A DNA stretch of 64,000 bases from positions 32,157,577-32,221,576 of the forward strand of contig OY992532.1 in NCBI GenBank assembly GCA_963921185.1, given 5' to 3'. Every line of letters begins with the position of its first letter. Position 1 is the first letter of the stretch. A program made the translations under genes and the position numbers. The stretch is from Dasysyrphus tricinctus. Its lineage: Eukaryota; Arthropoda; Insecta; Diptera; Syrphidae. Below, piece by piece: positions 47,091 through 58,369 of the stretch. The notes beneath the pieces are model-generated. The model searched no databases, had not been told where the DNA came from, and saw only the letters and a program-made list of their open reading frames with translations.

Positions 47091-47099
47091 TATAAAAGG
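47091..47099 (+). promoter_or_regulatory. LTR TATA box
   Basis: TATAAAAGG lies about 31 bp upstream of a CACAGT initiator-like site at 47121-47126 within the solo LTR. The LINE insertion begins at 47127, directly after the presumed start site. Confidence 0.6.
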
Positions 47100-47124
47100 C
47101 ACATGTTTGAACGGCAGCGACACA

Positions 47125-47691
47125 GTGACGTCAACAAAATACCTTGGAGTCAACTTCACAAACAAGCTGAAATTCAAGAAGCATGCTGACTTGATGCTGA
47201 AGAGAGCCAACTTTTCTCTGCACTTGGTCCACCCGTTACTCCGGAAGCGGAATGGGCTAAGCAAGAAGACCAAGCTACTTGTTTACAAGCAGCTCATCAG
47301 ACCCGTTTTGACCTACGCCTTTCCCATATGGTTTACGATATCACCCACAGCAATGAAGAAGATGAAGCTATTTGAGAGGAAGATGCTGCGCATTTGCACT
47401 GGACTCTACCGCAATCCATTGACGAAGAAGTTCATCCCCACAAAAAAATTGTACGAGGAAGCAAAATTGATACCGCTTGATCAATATATGCTTCAGCTTG
47501 CCGAAAAAATCATCAGGAACCTGGAAGACCATCCGAATCCAGAAATCGAGCAACTCCTGCAGCAGCAGCTAGAGCCCAGTCACAGATACCTCAATCCCCG
47601 AGCCATCATTGAAGAACAATTTGAAGATATTATCCATAATGACGACGCCCCTTTCTACGAGCGAAGCAACAACAGACACTACAGGGGATAA
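47125..47691 (+). CDS. LINE ORF2 C-terminal segment (open, 5'-truncated)
   Basis: About 188 codons remain open from the LINE junction to TAA. The start is an accident of the flank, so no natural start codon is present. Visible motifs are K-Y-L-G-V (start of the post-RT thumb region), Y-K-Q-L-I-R-P-V-L-T-Y-A-F-P-I-W and F-E-R-K-M-L-R-I-C-T-G. These are typical of Jockey/I-type LINE proteins after the catalytic palm. A related but decayed copy is at 59.9-60.7 kb (K-Q-L-L-R-P-V-I-S-Y-S-F-P-V-W). No polymerase palm or endonuclease is present, so the product could not work. Confidence 0.8.
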   Translation: MTSTKYLGVNFTNKLKFKKHADLMLKRANFSLHLVHPLLRKRNGLSKKTKLLVYKQLIRPVLTYAFPIWFTISPTAMKKMKLFERKMLRICTGLYRNPLTKKFIPTKKLYEEAKLIPLDQYMLQLAEKIIRNLEDHPNPEIEQLLQQQLEPSHRYLNPRAIIEEQFEDIIHNDDAPFYERSNNRHYRG

Positions 47692-47960
47692 ACCCTGTAT
47701 TAATTTTATTTTATTTTATTCTTACATTTTATCCATCAATAATTATATAAATTATATAAAAATTCAAATTCATGTATTAGATTAAGTAAACATTAATATG
47801 ATATTGTAACAAAATAGCATTATATAAAGCCAAAAGAAGAACGTTGGGCCCCTATTGTTGAGCCAACAAGATTAAATTTAATAATAAGTTAGTTTTAAGT
47901 CAATTGTATATAAAACAAATTGAAAAATAAAAATTCTTAATCTAAAAAAAAAAAAAAAAA
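47127..47960 (+). mobile_element. 5'-truncated LINE copy with poly-A and 14-bp TSD
   Basis: It is flanked by the perfect direct repeat GGCAGCGACACAGT (47113-47126 and 47961-47974). It ends with AATAAA about 17 bp before A17 (47944-47960). These are the marks of target-primed reverse transcription with 5' truncation. The fragment carries the open end of ORF2 (stop at 47691) and a 250-bp 3' UTR. The intact frame suggests a young insertion. Confidence 0.93.
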
Positions 47961-48182
47961 GGCAGCGACACAGTTTGTTTTTAATCGCGAATGAATAAAG
48001 TTGGTTGTAAAAAAAGGTGAAAAGTAAAGTTGGTGAATCAATTTCAGTGGTGAATAATAAAACGTTTGTTTGTAGTAAGAAAAGTAAAATGTTTTATTTT
48101 GTAAAATAAATAAGTGGACGTTTTAAGTAAAGTAAATAAGTTTTATTAACGAACCTGAGAAAATATTACCATATTTTTTACT

Positions 48183-50488
48183 AAAGGGTGTTTTTTTAGA
48201 CATGTGGTTTTCAAGAAGAAATTGAACGTATATAATTTAATTTTATGGCCAAGAATTTACTTTATTATAAAGAGGAGGGTTCGCCGTTATGTTTTAAAAA
48301 TGATTTCGGGCAAGTGGCCCCCGCAGCTGTCTGGAATAAATTCCAGCCGAGAGGCCCAATTTTCGACCACCAATTTTCGACGCGATGGCTGATGGGCCCA
48401 TTCGGATCTTCTTCGATACTCTGCTCCACAGCAGCAATAGCGTCTTCGGCAGGGGCGTCTTTAGACAATTGGGGGCCCTGGGCCTTAACGACATGGGGGA
48501 CCCTTGAAATTGCTTTTATTGAAAACTATTTCATATTAAAAGTCTTACCATAACTTTTTATTAAATTTAACCATGTATTAACTATTATCATTTAACTATT
48601 TCGGGAGTATCAAAAGGTTACCCCTGGCGCTCTTTTGAAACTTATACAGACAGTTGTTGTCTCGAGATTTTGTGTTCAAAGAAAATTTTCGTTTCATTTA
48701 TTTTTAAAATATGTTTAGGGAATATCTTTTTCGAGACTTAAAATGGGATAGTCCCATGGAAAATTGATAGATTTACCTACCAGCCAGCGTTGCCACGATA
48801 AAAAAATATTGAGGGCCTTTTTGGGTGCCATTTGTAAAAATTCCGTCATAGAGAAAATTTCAATGAATCTAAAAGGTGATTTACAAAACGAAACGTAGTA
48901 TTAATAAAATTGTCAACCACTTTCGAAAAAATTTGAAAACAAGAACTATTTACCAGATAGCTTAGCGAGCCATACTTTAGAGCGTTTAGACAATATTATT
49001 TTGATTCTCTTAAAGAAAATATTTTTGTATAAAACAGAAAACTAAGATTTGTGGGCCATTTCTATTTGGCCAGGGTCTAGGGGCCAACACTCAAAGTAGG
49101 AGGCCGTATGGCCCGATCGGGTATTTTATGGCAAATTATTTTTTTTAGTAGAGCTAAAATAAGGAGCAGATTATTTTTAAAACTTGTAGTTTTATAAAAA
49201 TTAAATGAAAAAATGAATTGATTTCGATTTTTATTTGCAATATGATAAAAAAAGAGGTTTTTTGATTTTGTATTAATAATTCTACAAAATACCGTTTCAA
49301 CTGATCAGATAGGCAACTCTTGCACTCAAGCTTTGAATTTTCTGGTGGGTGGCCTCTAAATGAAAAAAGTCCTGGCATGAAGCTCATCAATTCAAAAAAT
49401 TCAAATGCAGAAATATTTTTTAATACAGATTCAATTTTTGCAACTTTGGCTCTCACTAGCTCATTTAAGAGTTAATTTTCTGGACACATATTCATTGCAT
49501 TGCACAATGCACATTGCATATGTTACTCTTAGTATGTGCCAGTGCCGTAATAAAAATAATATTGTACCTATGATGTTTTAAAATGTTCCGAAAACGAAGT
49601 TTAAACATAAAATTTGTCCAAGGATTTTGTTCCGGGTGTACAAATTAAAAATTATAATTTTCTCGTTTTCGCTTTGTTTTGGATATTTTTATTTTTAACT
49701 AGCTCTACCTTTACCAAATTACAACAGATCTATTCAAATGAGCATTTGTAACTTGATCTAAAATTTGTTCTTGTTTTTATTAAAAACAAAAAAAAAAAAA
49801 ACAAGTTTTTGAGTATAATTTTTGCTTCCTTATTATGAAAGCCCAATTAATACTCTTGAGACATTTTTGTAATTTTTTCAGAAATAAGGGGAGTAAGGAC
49901 AACCAAAAATACAAAATTATATAACTATGATCGACTTTGTTTTCAAAAGATTAACTAATTTTTCTTATTTGTTTGTTTGTTCCTAACCTAAAAAAGCGTT
50001 AGATGTAGTTTTATTTAATTGTGTTTATTTTATTTAAAAATTGAAGTTTTCTTGAATTTCATATTGGTACGAAAAATACCAAAATAACTTAAATATTCTT
50101 TTTTGTGAAAAAATTTAAAAGGTTTTAAGAGTATTAAGTGGTCTTTCATGGATAAGGATGAAAAATAATGCTCTATCACTATATATCTACTTTCAAAAAT
50201 AACAATCGGTTGGTATACTTGGGCAGTTCAGGGGGCCCCCTAAATCACGGGGCCCTGGGCCCTGGCCCACCGGGCCCATGCCTAAAGACGCCACTGGTCT
50301 TCGGTCCGGACTGTACGGCATCTCTGAGGATGCGCATTATCCACTAGAGTAAACGTGATGCGAAACCGATCCATGGTTTCTCGAAGTACCGACTCTGCTG
50401 GGCGATTATGTCGACCGAATATTGGACGCAGCGCGCGATGCATGAATCGAACCATTTGCGAACGTTGTTCAGGAAATGCGAACATTTT
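48183..50488 (-). pseudogene. Mariner relic split by a hAT element
   Basis: Minus-strand coding pieces at 50480-50300 (E-Q-R-x-Q-M-V-R-F ... L-R-P-I-F-G-R-H-N-R-P) and 48440-48250 (S-I-E-E-D-P-N-G-P-I-S-H-R) are the N-terminal helix-turn-helix part of a mariner transposase. The left end holds the mariner-type terminus GGGTGTTTTTTTAGAC at 48186. The C-terminal catalytic region is deleted between about 48250 and the terminus. A 1,847-bp hAT element separates the two coding pieces. The right end is lost in family A sequence. Confidence 0.8.
48450..50296. mobile_element. hAT element, 1,847 bp, perfect 8-bp TSD
   Basis: The ends CAGGGGCGTCTTTAG and, inverted, CAGTGGCGTCTTTAG are flanked by GTCTTCGG on both sides (48442-48449 and 50297-50304). 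Both subterminal regions are rich in GGGCCC/GGGGCCCTGGGCC blocks. No transposase was recognised; the longest frame (49154-49456, minus) has no known motif. This is a non-autonomous hAT, younger than the mariner it interrupts. Confidence 0.93.
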
Positions 50489-50489
50489 T

Positions 50490-51110
50490 TTTTCAAATCA
50501 TAGGAGCTGTTTTTGAGAAAAAAAATATTTCTCATAAGAGTTTTTTAACATTTGTGAGGAAGGAATCTATCTACCGTTATTTTATTTTGTTTTAATATTT
50601 TTGAGAGTGTTAAAAAAATTCGATAATATTGTTTTCAAAAATTTGACTTTCAAAAAACATTTTTTTAAATTCCAAAACATGCTTTTTTGAAATTGTGGTT
50701 CACAATACTAATTATATTTTTTATTATACAAAAATTATTAAAACCAATCATATACCTACCGTCTCGAAGAAAATCGAAAATAAAAAATGGTTCCTTTGGA
50801 GGTACCATTAATAACCATTTTTTGAAAAATTTTCCACTGCAAGGTTATATTTACTCAAGTAATTTATTGAATATTTTTAAGAAAACAAAAATTCGATTAT
50901 GCAAAATTGCTAAAAAAATATTTATGTAATGTACCGTTATTTTTGATTCTAAAAAAGAATTTTAATATGTGGGGAGGAGGAGGAGGATAACAAAAACAAC
51001 TCTATGTACCACGATTAAAGAAAGTAGATCTAGCCGTTTAGGCTGTATCTCAACAGATAAACAGTAGAATTGTGAGACCAACTTTTTTCGGCTTCTCTAT
51101 CATCGAATAA
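50490..51110. repeat. Dispersed AT-rich repeat family A, copy 6
   Basis: Shared blocks are AGGAGCTGTTTTTGAGAAA, AATGGTTCCTTTGGAGGTAC (50788-50807), GTACCGTTATTTTTGATTCT and CCGTTTAGGCTGTATCTCAA, ending TTCTCTATCATCG. Confidence 0.68.
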
Positions 51111-51224
51111 CCCATATATGAAGTGCCAAAATCCCAGAGTGCAAATCCTTCTGGAATAATCCCTGATTTTCACATTAATGCCCAGAGGCCCAAGCAAACA
51201 GTCCGACTGAGGAAACACAGAGGT

Positions 51225-53367
51225 ACTTTGCTGAAATTGTTTTTTTCAGCTGGAATCTCTGTGAACAAAGAATGATATTGGCATTGTATATCCAAGTATT
51301 CTCATGAAACACGATTTTGTAGGTAGACATTTGGTCGATAGGTTCGCTGTGATCGCCCTACCGAGATCCCTTAACAAAAATTAGTATTACATTTGGACCC
51401 ATAGATGGCCACGAGCTTTTTTTCTTCATGAGAATACTATAGAATTTATATACAATGATATTGGCTTCGAGTTCATTTGATTCTAAACAGAGATCGAAAA
51501 TAACAGTTGACCTTCATTTTCAATTGGTTTCTCACTGAGAGATATTTATTAATTCATCAAATTTCATTTTGGTCTCGGTCTGAGATTTATTTTTAAAAAT
51601 TAATTTGTTTGGTCTTTTGGTGATATTCATCATTTAACTTCCAGAATAACTCTTACTTGTTGACTTTTTTCTAAAAATAAAGGGAAACGATCAACCTGAA
51701 ACTGTTTCGATGGACAATAAATCAAAAATGGTGTTTTCTCTCTAAGAAAAGAAGATATAAAATCGGTGTTGTTTGAAATATTTCAGATAATTCAGACCAG
51801 TAGACTCAAATCGTCATCAACATTTATAAAAGAAGAGGTATTAAGATAACGACACCGCAGATACCGTCTAAACGTGGCTTTCAGTGATTGTGTTAATCTC
51901 GCTTTTGTCTCGCCGTGCCCGTTTACATGGCTATCTGTGTCGTGGTTTTCTCGCTATGGTATCGGTTTGGCCTTGCCGTGGTATATGCACGTGGTTTTTG
52001 TCATTTAGAATGTTTTTCCATCATCTCGCTTTGGTCTCGCTATAGTCTCACCAAAACTCTTTATTTCAGAATAACTTTTCAAATAGGTTACAATAAGCTA
52101 AAACCCTGGTTAAAAATTCCAAACGTTGTTTTATGTTTCATTTACACGGCTACCTGTATCGTGGATATCTGGCAATAGTATCGCTATAGTCAGGCCATGA
52201 CATTTACACGTGGTTTTTGTCATTGTTCACATCTTATCATCGTCCCGCTGTGGTCTCGCTCTTATGTTACGAAAGTCTGACTATTATAGCAATTAGAGTT
52301 TAATTTTAGCTACTTTTTTCAAGCTGGTGACAACGGTGCCTGACTGGCAAAAGAAAACTGTTAACAATGACAATTGACACCTTACTGCCGACTGAACATA
52401 CATACCCTAAGTGGGTCAATGGAGTTGCGTGAGTGGCACAGAGGCCCCAAAGAAGGAGTAAAAATCCAGATGAGAACCCGTTGGCCAGCCAACGCACAAA
52501 CTTTCAAGAAAACTGTTGACTTACCTTAAAAGATCTCTTTAAGCTAATTTTTCAAATAAGGCCATATAACGAGATGAAATTTTAACCATAAGCGAGAAAA
52601 ACTCGTGTACGTGTACCTAAACGCATACGACGAGAAGATATGAACACCATGGCTACAAATGAAAAAAGAACTTTTAAACGGCTATAGGTAGGCGTATGCC
52701 ATGGGACAACAATACACAAAACTACGTGTAAACGAAATAGGCAAGATGAAGCCAAGAAATCGTCTCTATCAATATCATGCAGTCGTCGTTATTGTGTCCG
52801 TCATCGCTGGTGACTTTGTTTTTCAACGCGATATTAAGGATTTTGACCACAACCCTTATAGACGTGTGTCAGCTCAAAGACCAAAAAGAGTCAATTACGA
52901 TCAGCACTTCCAACTTTTATTGAAGAGTATTAAACAATGAATGACCAACAAATTCTTTGAAAATCCAAAAGCAGAGCTTTTTAATCGACAAAACAAAATA
53001 AAAATCTCCAAATGAGATTTATTTTTTTCAAAATAAAAGTTTCTCACTGAGAGAGACAGAAAAATGTTCTTTTTAATTTAAATGGTTATTCAGTGAACAT
53101 TTTTAAAAATCTCGGCAGGCCAAGCGAAATTTTAAAGACTTTTCAAAAAGTTGAGTTTTATTTTCGATCTCTATTTTAAACACTAATTAAACAATGGTCT
53201 CTTATCTCGAATTCAAACCAATCGTTGGTCTTCACTTGATAGCATACATACCATATAATGAAAACCTGAAAACGTTTTCGAAGACTTTGAATTGGTGAAT
53301 TTTTAATAATAAAACGGGCATCTAGTTTCCAATGAGAAGTTACTAGTATTGGTCGCACCCAGCCTCA
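51225..53367. mobile_element. Repeat family B, copy 2, interrupted
   Basis: It carries the family B block TGATATTGGC(T/A)T near 51273 and 51467, and the same right end as copy 1: GAAGTTACTAGTATTGGTCG followed by CACCCAGCCTC (53334-53365). A 1.68-kb TIR element lies inside it. A small inverted repeat (GTATTCTCATGAA, 51296-51308 with 51425-51437) marks another minor insertion. Confidence 0.6.
51489..53172. mobile_element. TIR element nested in family B copy 2
   Basis: AGAGATCGAAAATAA (51489-51503) is matched exactly inverted at 53158-53172. The interior has a duplicated block of about 130 bp offset by about 219 bp (TTTACATGGCTATCTG at 51922 and TTTACACGGCTACCTG at 52141), with further ACACGTGG-like motifs. 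An 80-codon plus-strand frame at 52701-52940 is basic and unrecognised. The superfamily is uncertain; PIF/Harbinger is possible. Confidence 0.6.
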
Positions 53368-53788
53368 AATTTTAATCAAGAAACCAGAAAAATTATATTA
53401 CATATTTTAAGAACTTTTAGATATTGAATATTATTTTGAGCATTTCACAAAAGACATAAAATATGGTTGGCAAACTTCAAGTTCAAAATTATAAAATTTT
53501 TATTAGAGTTAGTTCAAAAATTATTTAAAAAAAAGAGAAGCACAAAAGACAAAAGTTAGTTAAGATTTCTTTGAGCGATGCACAACATTTCACACTTTAA
53601 GATATTTCAAATATGAGTTTGACTAAATTTTAAACTTTCTCAAAATTGTTAAAATTTAAAAATGTTGGAGGATATTTTGAACTTGACTGTGATAATCCCG
53701 CTATCACTTAATTCAGAATCCTCGCATTAAAGCGATTTCCATTAACCATAACATGGCGATTATTTTCTAATTTATTAAAATATATACC
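53368..53788. other. AT-rich spacer
   Basis: Nothing was recognised. Confidence 0.45.
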
Positions 53789-53793
53789 TACTA

Positions 53794-55095
53794 ATAGCCT
53801 ATTGAATAGACCGGAAAATGAAGGGTATAAAGGAACAATTACGTGCAAGGGTTTTTATTATTGAATATGTTTGTTAGGCCCATACGCATGCTTAAAACCG
53901 AAAATGCTACTAAATTCACCCATGCGTTTCTGAGAGAATGGTCACACTGGCCACTTTTCAGTATTTTTCGTATAACTTGAAAGCTAAGCCGAATTTGACA
54001 ATTTTACATATAATACTTTTTGTTCAAAATTAAATTTTCTATTGGAATGGATAGTTCAAAAAATTTTAATAAAAAATTTAAGCAGGAAAAGTTAACAAAA
54101 ACCAACCTAAAAAAATAAAAAAATCAAGGATATCTAAATTTTTTAATAAATTGGGCATTACTTTTTTTGAAGCAAAGATAGGTTCAAGTCATGCATAGAC
54201 AAAACAAAGTAGAGACTAAAGGCTTCAATATGGCATGTTCAAAAATTAATATTTGTTCAAAATTGACAGAGATATTCCCATTCAAACCTTATCATTTCTT
54301 ATAATTTTTCGCAGTTTTGGCCCGAAAGTCCCTTTTTCGGTACAATATGGCAAATTTCACTTTCGTAAAAATGTTCGAAATCAAAATTTTGATATAAAAT
54401 GACATTAGAACGATAGAGAATTAATAAAAAGGATGTAAGTTCGCAATTTCGTTTTTCGGCGGTTTTTATATGCTTTCAGACCTACAGACCGAACGGCTGG
54501 TCTGATTAACATAAGATTTGGTGCTGGGTGCTAGGAGCGTTAAATTTGTCATAAAGTACCAAAAAAAGGCTTTCGGGCAAAAACTCCGAAAAATGATAAG
54601 AAATGGTAAAGTTTGAATGGCTATATCTCTGTCAATTTTCAAATAATACGGCTTTTTAACATGTCATATTAAGGCCGTAAGACTCCATTTTACTTTGTTC
54701 ATGCATGTCTTGAGCATATCCTTACTCCGAAAAAAGTAAAGCGCAATTTAGAAAAATTTTTTTAAAATCTTCTGATTTTTCGATTTTTTTATGTTGGTTT
54801 TTGTGTACTTTTCCTACTTAAATCTTTTTAAGAAATTTTCCAACCTATTAATTTCGATAGATAATTTAATTTTGAACGAAAAGTATTATAAGTAAAATTG
54901 TCAAATTCCGCTTAGTTTTCGAGTTATACCAAAAATACTGAAAAGTGGCCAGTGTGACCATTCTCTCAGAAACGCATGGGTGAATTTAGTAGCATTTTCG
55001 GTTTTAAGCATGCGTATGGGCCAAACAAACATATTCAATTATAAAAACCCTTGCACGTAATAGTTCCTTTTTAAAAGGTCTATTCAATAGGCTAT
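53794..55095. mobile_element. 1.3-kb near-palindrome (fold-back element)
   Basis: The terminal TAGCCTATTGAATAGACC (53795-53812) is matched inverted at 55077-55094, and complementarity continues inwards for about 500-560 bp per arm. Shared inner blocks are GAGAATGGTCACACTGGCCA, CTACTAAATTCACCCATGCG and a CATTTCTTAT block near the centre. About 200-280 bp of less matched centre remains. ACTA (or TACTA) flanks both sides. Non-coding. A transcript would form a long double-stranded RNA. Confidence 0.82.
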
Positions 55096-55099
55096 ACTA

Positions 55100-58060
55100 T
55101 ACATGTTAGATGAAATCTATTGAAGTCGATACATATAGGTTTGTTGCAAATTCCCATATTTTGCTAATTGACAGTAAAATTAAGCCAAAAATTTGTTTCT
55201 TAAGCTAAAAGTGATATTTCTATGAAATTAAAGATTTTCTTCAGATTTTTGGGTAGTGTAATTGGAGAAATTTTGGTACTTCAACCACCCAAGAGGCTAG
55301 GTCTTGAGTAAGTTTGATGTTGTAAGAATGTAACCCAAAATCTTTTCGTAAAATGCTAACTGATAGAGTTCAAATTCCTGTGAACTACGTGAAATCGATG
55401 GATTTGGCTCATTGAAGGTTTTACAGCTGATGCCATAATAATTGTGTCTCAAATCTCAAGCTCTGAAGACAGTATGATTCAGTGGCTAAGGCTATTGGTT
55501 ATAAGTGAGCATTGAATATGTATCAAAATTGTATTAAACTTTAGAAATGGCTATGACTCAGTGTCTTATTCGGTAGATGAATACTTATTAAGTTAGTAAA
55601 AAGTTTAACTTTGGGGTGTATTGTGAGTTAATTCACCAAACTTGGTCAGCCAACCTCGAGCTTATTTGAGACTTGAATTTACCGAAAAAAATGGAGTTAG
55701 GTATGTTACACGAGGTTAAACCCCATCTCATGGGACTCGGTACTCGTATGATCTCACAATAAGAAATAGGTCCTTCAAATATTATTCTTGTTTTTGTTTG
55801 CCATGTGAGACACTTCATATATCAATTATAAGTTTACAATACTTCAAATTCTTTTAGTAAAGTTCCCCCAAGTGATTTTCACTATTTTTATACGATGAAA
55901 AATTCCCTGCTTTATATATTTTATACGTATTTTGCCCTTGCAAACATTCAAACAAAAAAAAAACTTTTTTACATATTTAAACTAAACAAAATGGCGATGG
56001 TGTAACAAAGGCCAAAGATCCCCGATTGAAAAAGAAGAGCTTATAACAACCCTCAGTCCAATCTCAATACTTACCTACCTATTCGAAAAAAAAATTACAA
56101 CGTAACCCCGCAGAAACTCAACCGCAGTAACTTCAAGTAGAAGAAAGAAAATTCCTCAAAAACTCTGACAAAAACAGTCAACCCCAAACATAAAATATAC
56201 ACTCTTACAAACCAAAATGGAACTAACCTACCATAACGCACTTCGCATTCGCCGAGGGTAGTTATGCGGGCCAAATGGCAGTACAAGACGCGCCGAGCCA
56301 TGTAGAGAGGCAAAGGCACCCTCGTTTTTTTGTGTCTACTTACAGCCGAAGGATATAGTAATGCTGTATAGCTGTTGTGGGGGAAGAATATAAACCAAAT
56401 GGTATTAGCGCCAGTTCTAGCTATACCTACCTCTATGTGCACATCCGACTTGATGCCCTCATTTTTTGTGTCATTATATACTTTCGAAACGCACATACAT
56501 TATGTACATATCTATATCCCCGTTCTATTTACTGCCCTGATGCAATATTATCCCCTTGGTTCACCAAACGGCAACACACACATTTACTCCTTACTTACTC
56601 CATGACCAACCCCAACTGTCTTCGGGGGTCGACTTTCAAATGACTTTTCGCCTGGTGAATATTTTTTAGGGGGTGGGTATGAACAGTGAAACGCGCGCCC
56701 GGTCTCTGTGGAACGAATGCAAAAGTTGAAGAGGTGAAATGCCTTTTGCCTTTGAAAAACAGCTCTTCTTCTTATTATATTTTCTCATTTTCTTCTTCTA
56801 TAGCTACTTCCTTCCTCATGGCAAAGTCATCGGCAACGACGACGACGACGACGAGCAACGATTCGATATTTTTGATGGCGTGAGGGTGGATTTGCGCGTC
56901 GTCATCAACGTCTTCTCTGTGAATGGGGAGCAGGGTTGCATTGAAGTTATGCTATTTAAGGCGGAAAACTTAAGACTTAGATAAGATGGTGGGAAAATAA
57001 TGAAACCGCGAATGATGTTTGAAGAGTTATCAGGGAATCAAGGACCTTACATCTATTCCTTCAATTTTTTTTGTTAACTAAAAAGAGCGAACCCTTTCGC
57101 TTTGACCACCAATCATGAGTTGTTTAGCTATACGCTATACGCTGTTAATGAATCTCACCTTCATTGCTCTGAACTTTACGTTTGGATTGAAAAAAGTTCG
57201 TGATTTTCTGTACCTTTTTGTTTTGAGAAATTTTTCAATAAGGCTTGAACTTACTATAAGATACTTGGAGCAAATTTTTAATTCAAATAAATAAGCCGCC
57301 CATATAGAGACAAATAAATGTTGCCAAGCTGTACCTCAACCTTAAAGCCTAAATTTGACTTTTTTAAAGATTTTTTAGCCCATTAACAAAGCTGTTGTGT
57401 AGTTTAATAAAATCATCTCACAAATAAATGAGATTCAAAGTGTAACTACTTGACTTAAGGCTCTGAAAGTGCAGTTGGCAGAAATATAACTTTCTTCTGT
57501 TAAAATGCGCGCCACCCAGACTGTAATAATCATATGGGGGCGAACACGAAGAGCTGGAGTCCTTCGGGACATCAGATTATGATTAATGGCGCTTAATTCT
57601 TTCAATCCTTACCAGCACGGGATGTTCGGAGCTCATAGTAGCAGTGAGTTAAAACCAGTATGTGAACCTGAACATTTTTTAGAAATCTTTTTTCTACGTC
57701 TTGATAAAATGGACAAAGGCGACATTCGGTTCCAATAAAATTGAACAACGGCTCTCACTTCAATGGCATAATTTTGAGGGAATACTTCATTTTTCAATAA
57801 AAAGCGATTTTGAGTGACCAATTCACTCCCACGATTCAGCCCGTTGCGATTTTATTGTGGAGTTTTTTTGGAAATACCGTATTTATGTCAAGGACCCTTG
57901 AATGTCAACTTTCGGGCAGAAATGGCTGACTTACCCGCTGCTATGCTGATAAAGAGCCATGACAAGACAAATACCAGATGATAGCTTATTCAGTCAATGG
58001 CCAATAGGGGGCCATTTTTTTGTAAAAAAAAAACTAAATTTAAAAAAGTAATGAATTTCT
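55100..58060. other. Non-coding, with a GC-richer part at 56.0-57.0 kb
   Basis: (CGA)n lies at 56837-56855. Frames at 56095-56496 (minus) and 56375-56984 (plus) overlap each other and show no known domain. The TE-poor, GC-richer 56.0-57.0-kb part may hold host exon or promoter sequence. Confidence 0.4.
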
Positions 58061-58070
58061 GATTCTTTAA

Positions 58071-58360
58071 GCATAGTACGCAGCTGAAGTGAAACGAAAA
58101 TTTTCTGAGGTCTCCAACTCGAGAACGAAATCAGAAACGAAGTGATTGCGAAAAAAATATGGAGAGTTTTATCAGAAAGATGTCAAAATAAATACAAAAA
58201 TAAAACAGTTTAAAATCTGCTAGGATTCTCTGTTTTATTGACATTTCACTGTCGAGCTGCGTACTACATAACAAAAATCACTACGAAATTTTTCGTTTAC
58301 TATTTCGTTGCGTCAATTTCTGTATGAGAATTTTTGTTTCACTTCAGCTGCGTACTATGC
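58071..58360. mobile_element. 290-bp MITE with 5-bp target duplication
   Basis: GCATAGTACGCAGCTGAAGT and its exact inverse form the ends, and the match continues through GAAAC(G/A)AAAATT. It is flanked by TTTAA on both sides (58066-58070 and 58361-58365). The interior has a second imperfect inverted pair. Non-coding. Confidence 0.85.
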
Positions 58361-58369
58361 TTTAAAAGG

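Larger units (their letters stand above)
46819..48170 (+). mobile_element. Solo LTR (probably Gypsy-type) split by a LINE
   Basis: It starts TGTAATA and ends TATTACC, with ATAT on both sides (46815-46818 and 48171-48174) as a 4-bp duplication. Removing the LINE and one copy of its target duplication leaves about 504 bp, a normal LTR size. It carries TATAAAAGG at 47091-47099 and an initiator-like ACAGT about 30 bp downstream. No internal retroelement genes flank it, hence solo. The Gypsy assignment rests only on the 4-bp duplication and size. Confidence 0.62.

Noticed and set aside
48787..49140. Possible further insertion in the hAT element (GTTGCC...GGCC motifs)
   Set aside because: Similar to motifs at 41.5-42.0 kb, but no convincing paired termini or duplication.
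52701..52940. 80-codon frame as a host gene
   Set aside because: It lies inside a TIR element and is not recognisable, so at best it is a remnant transposon gene.
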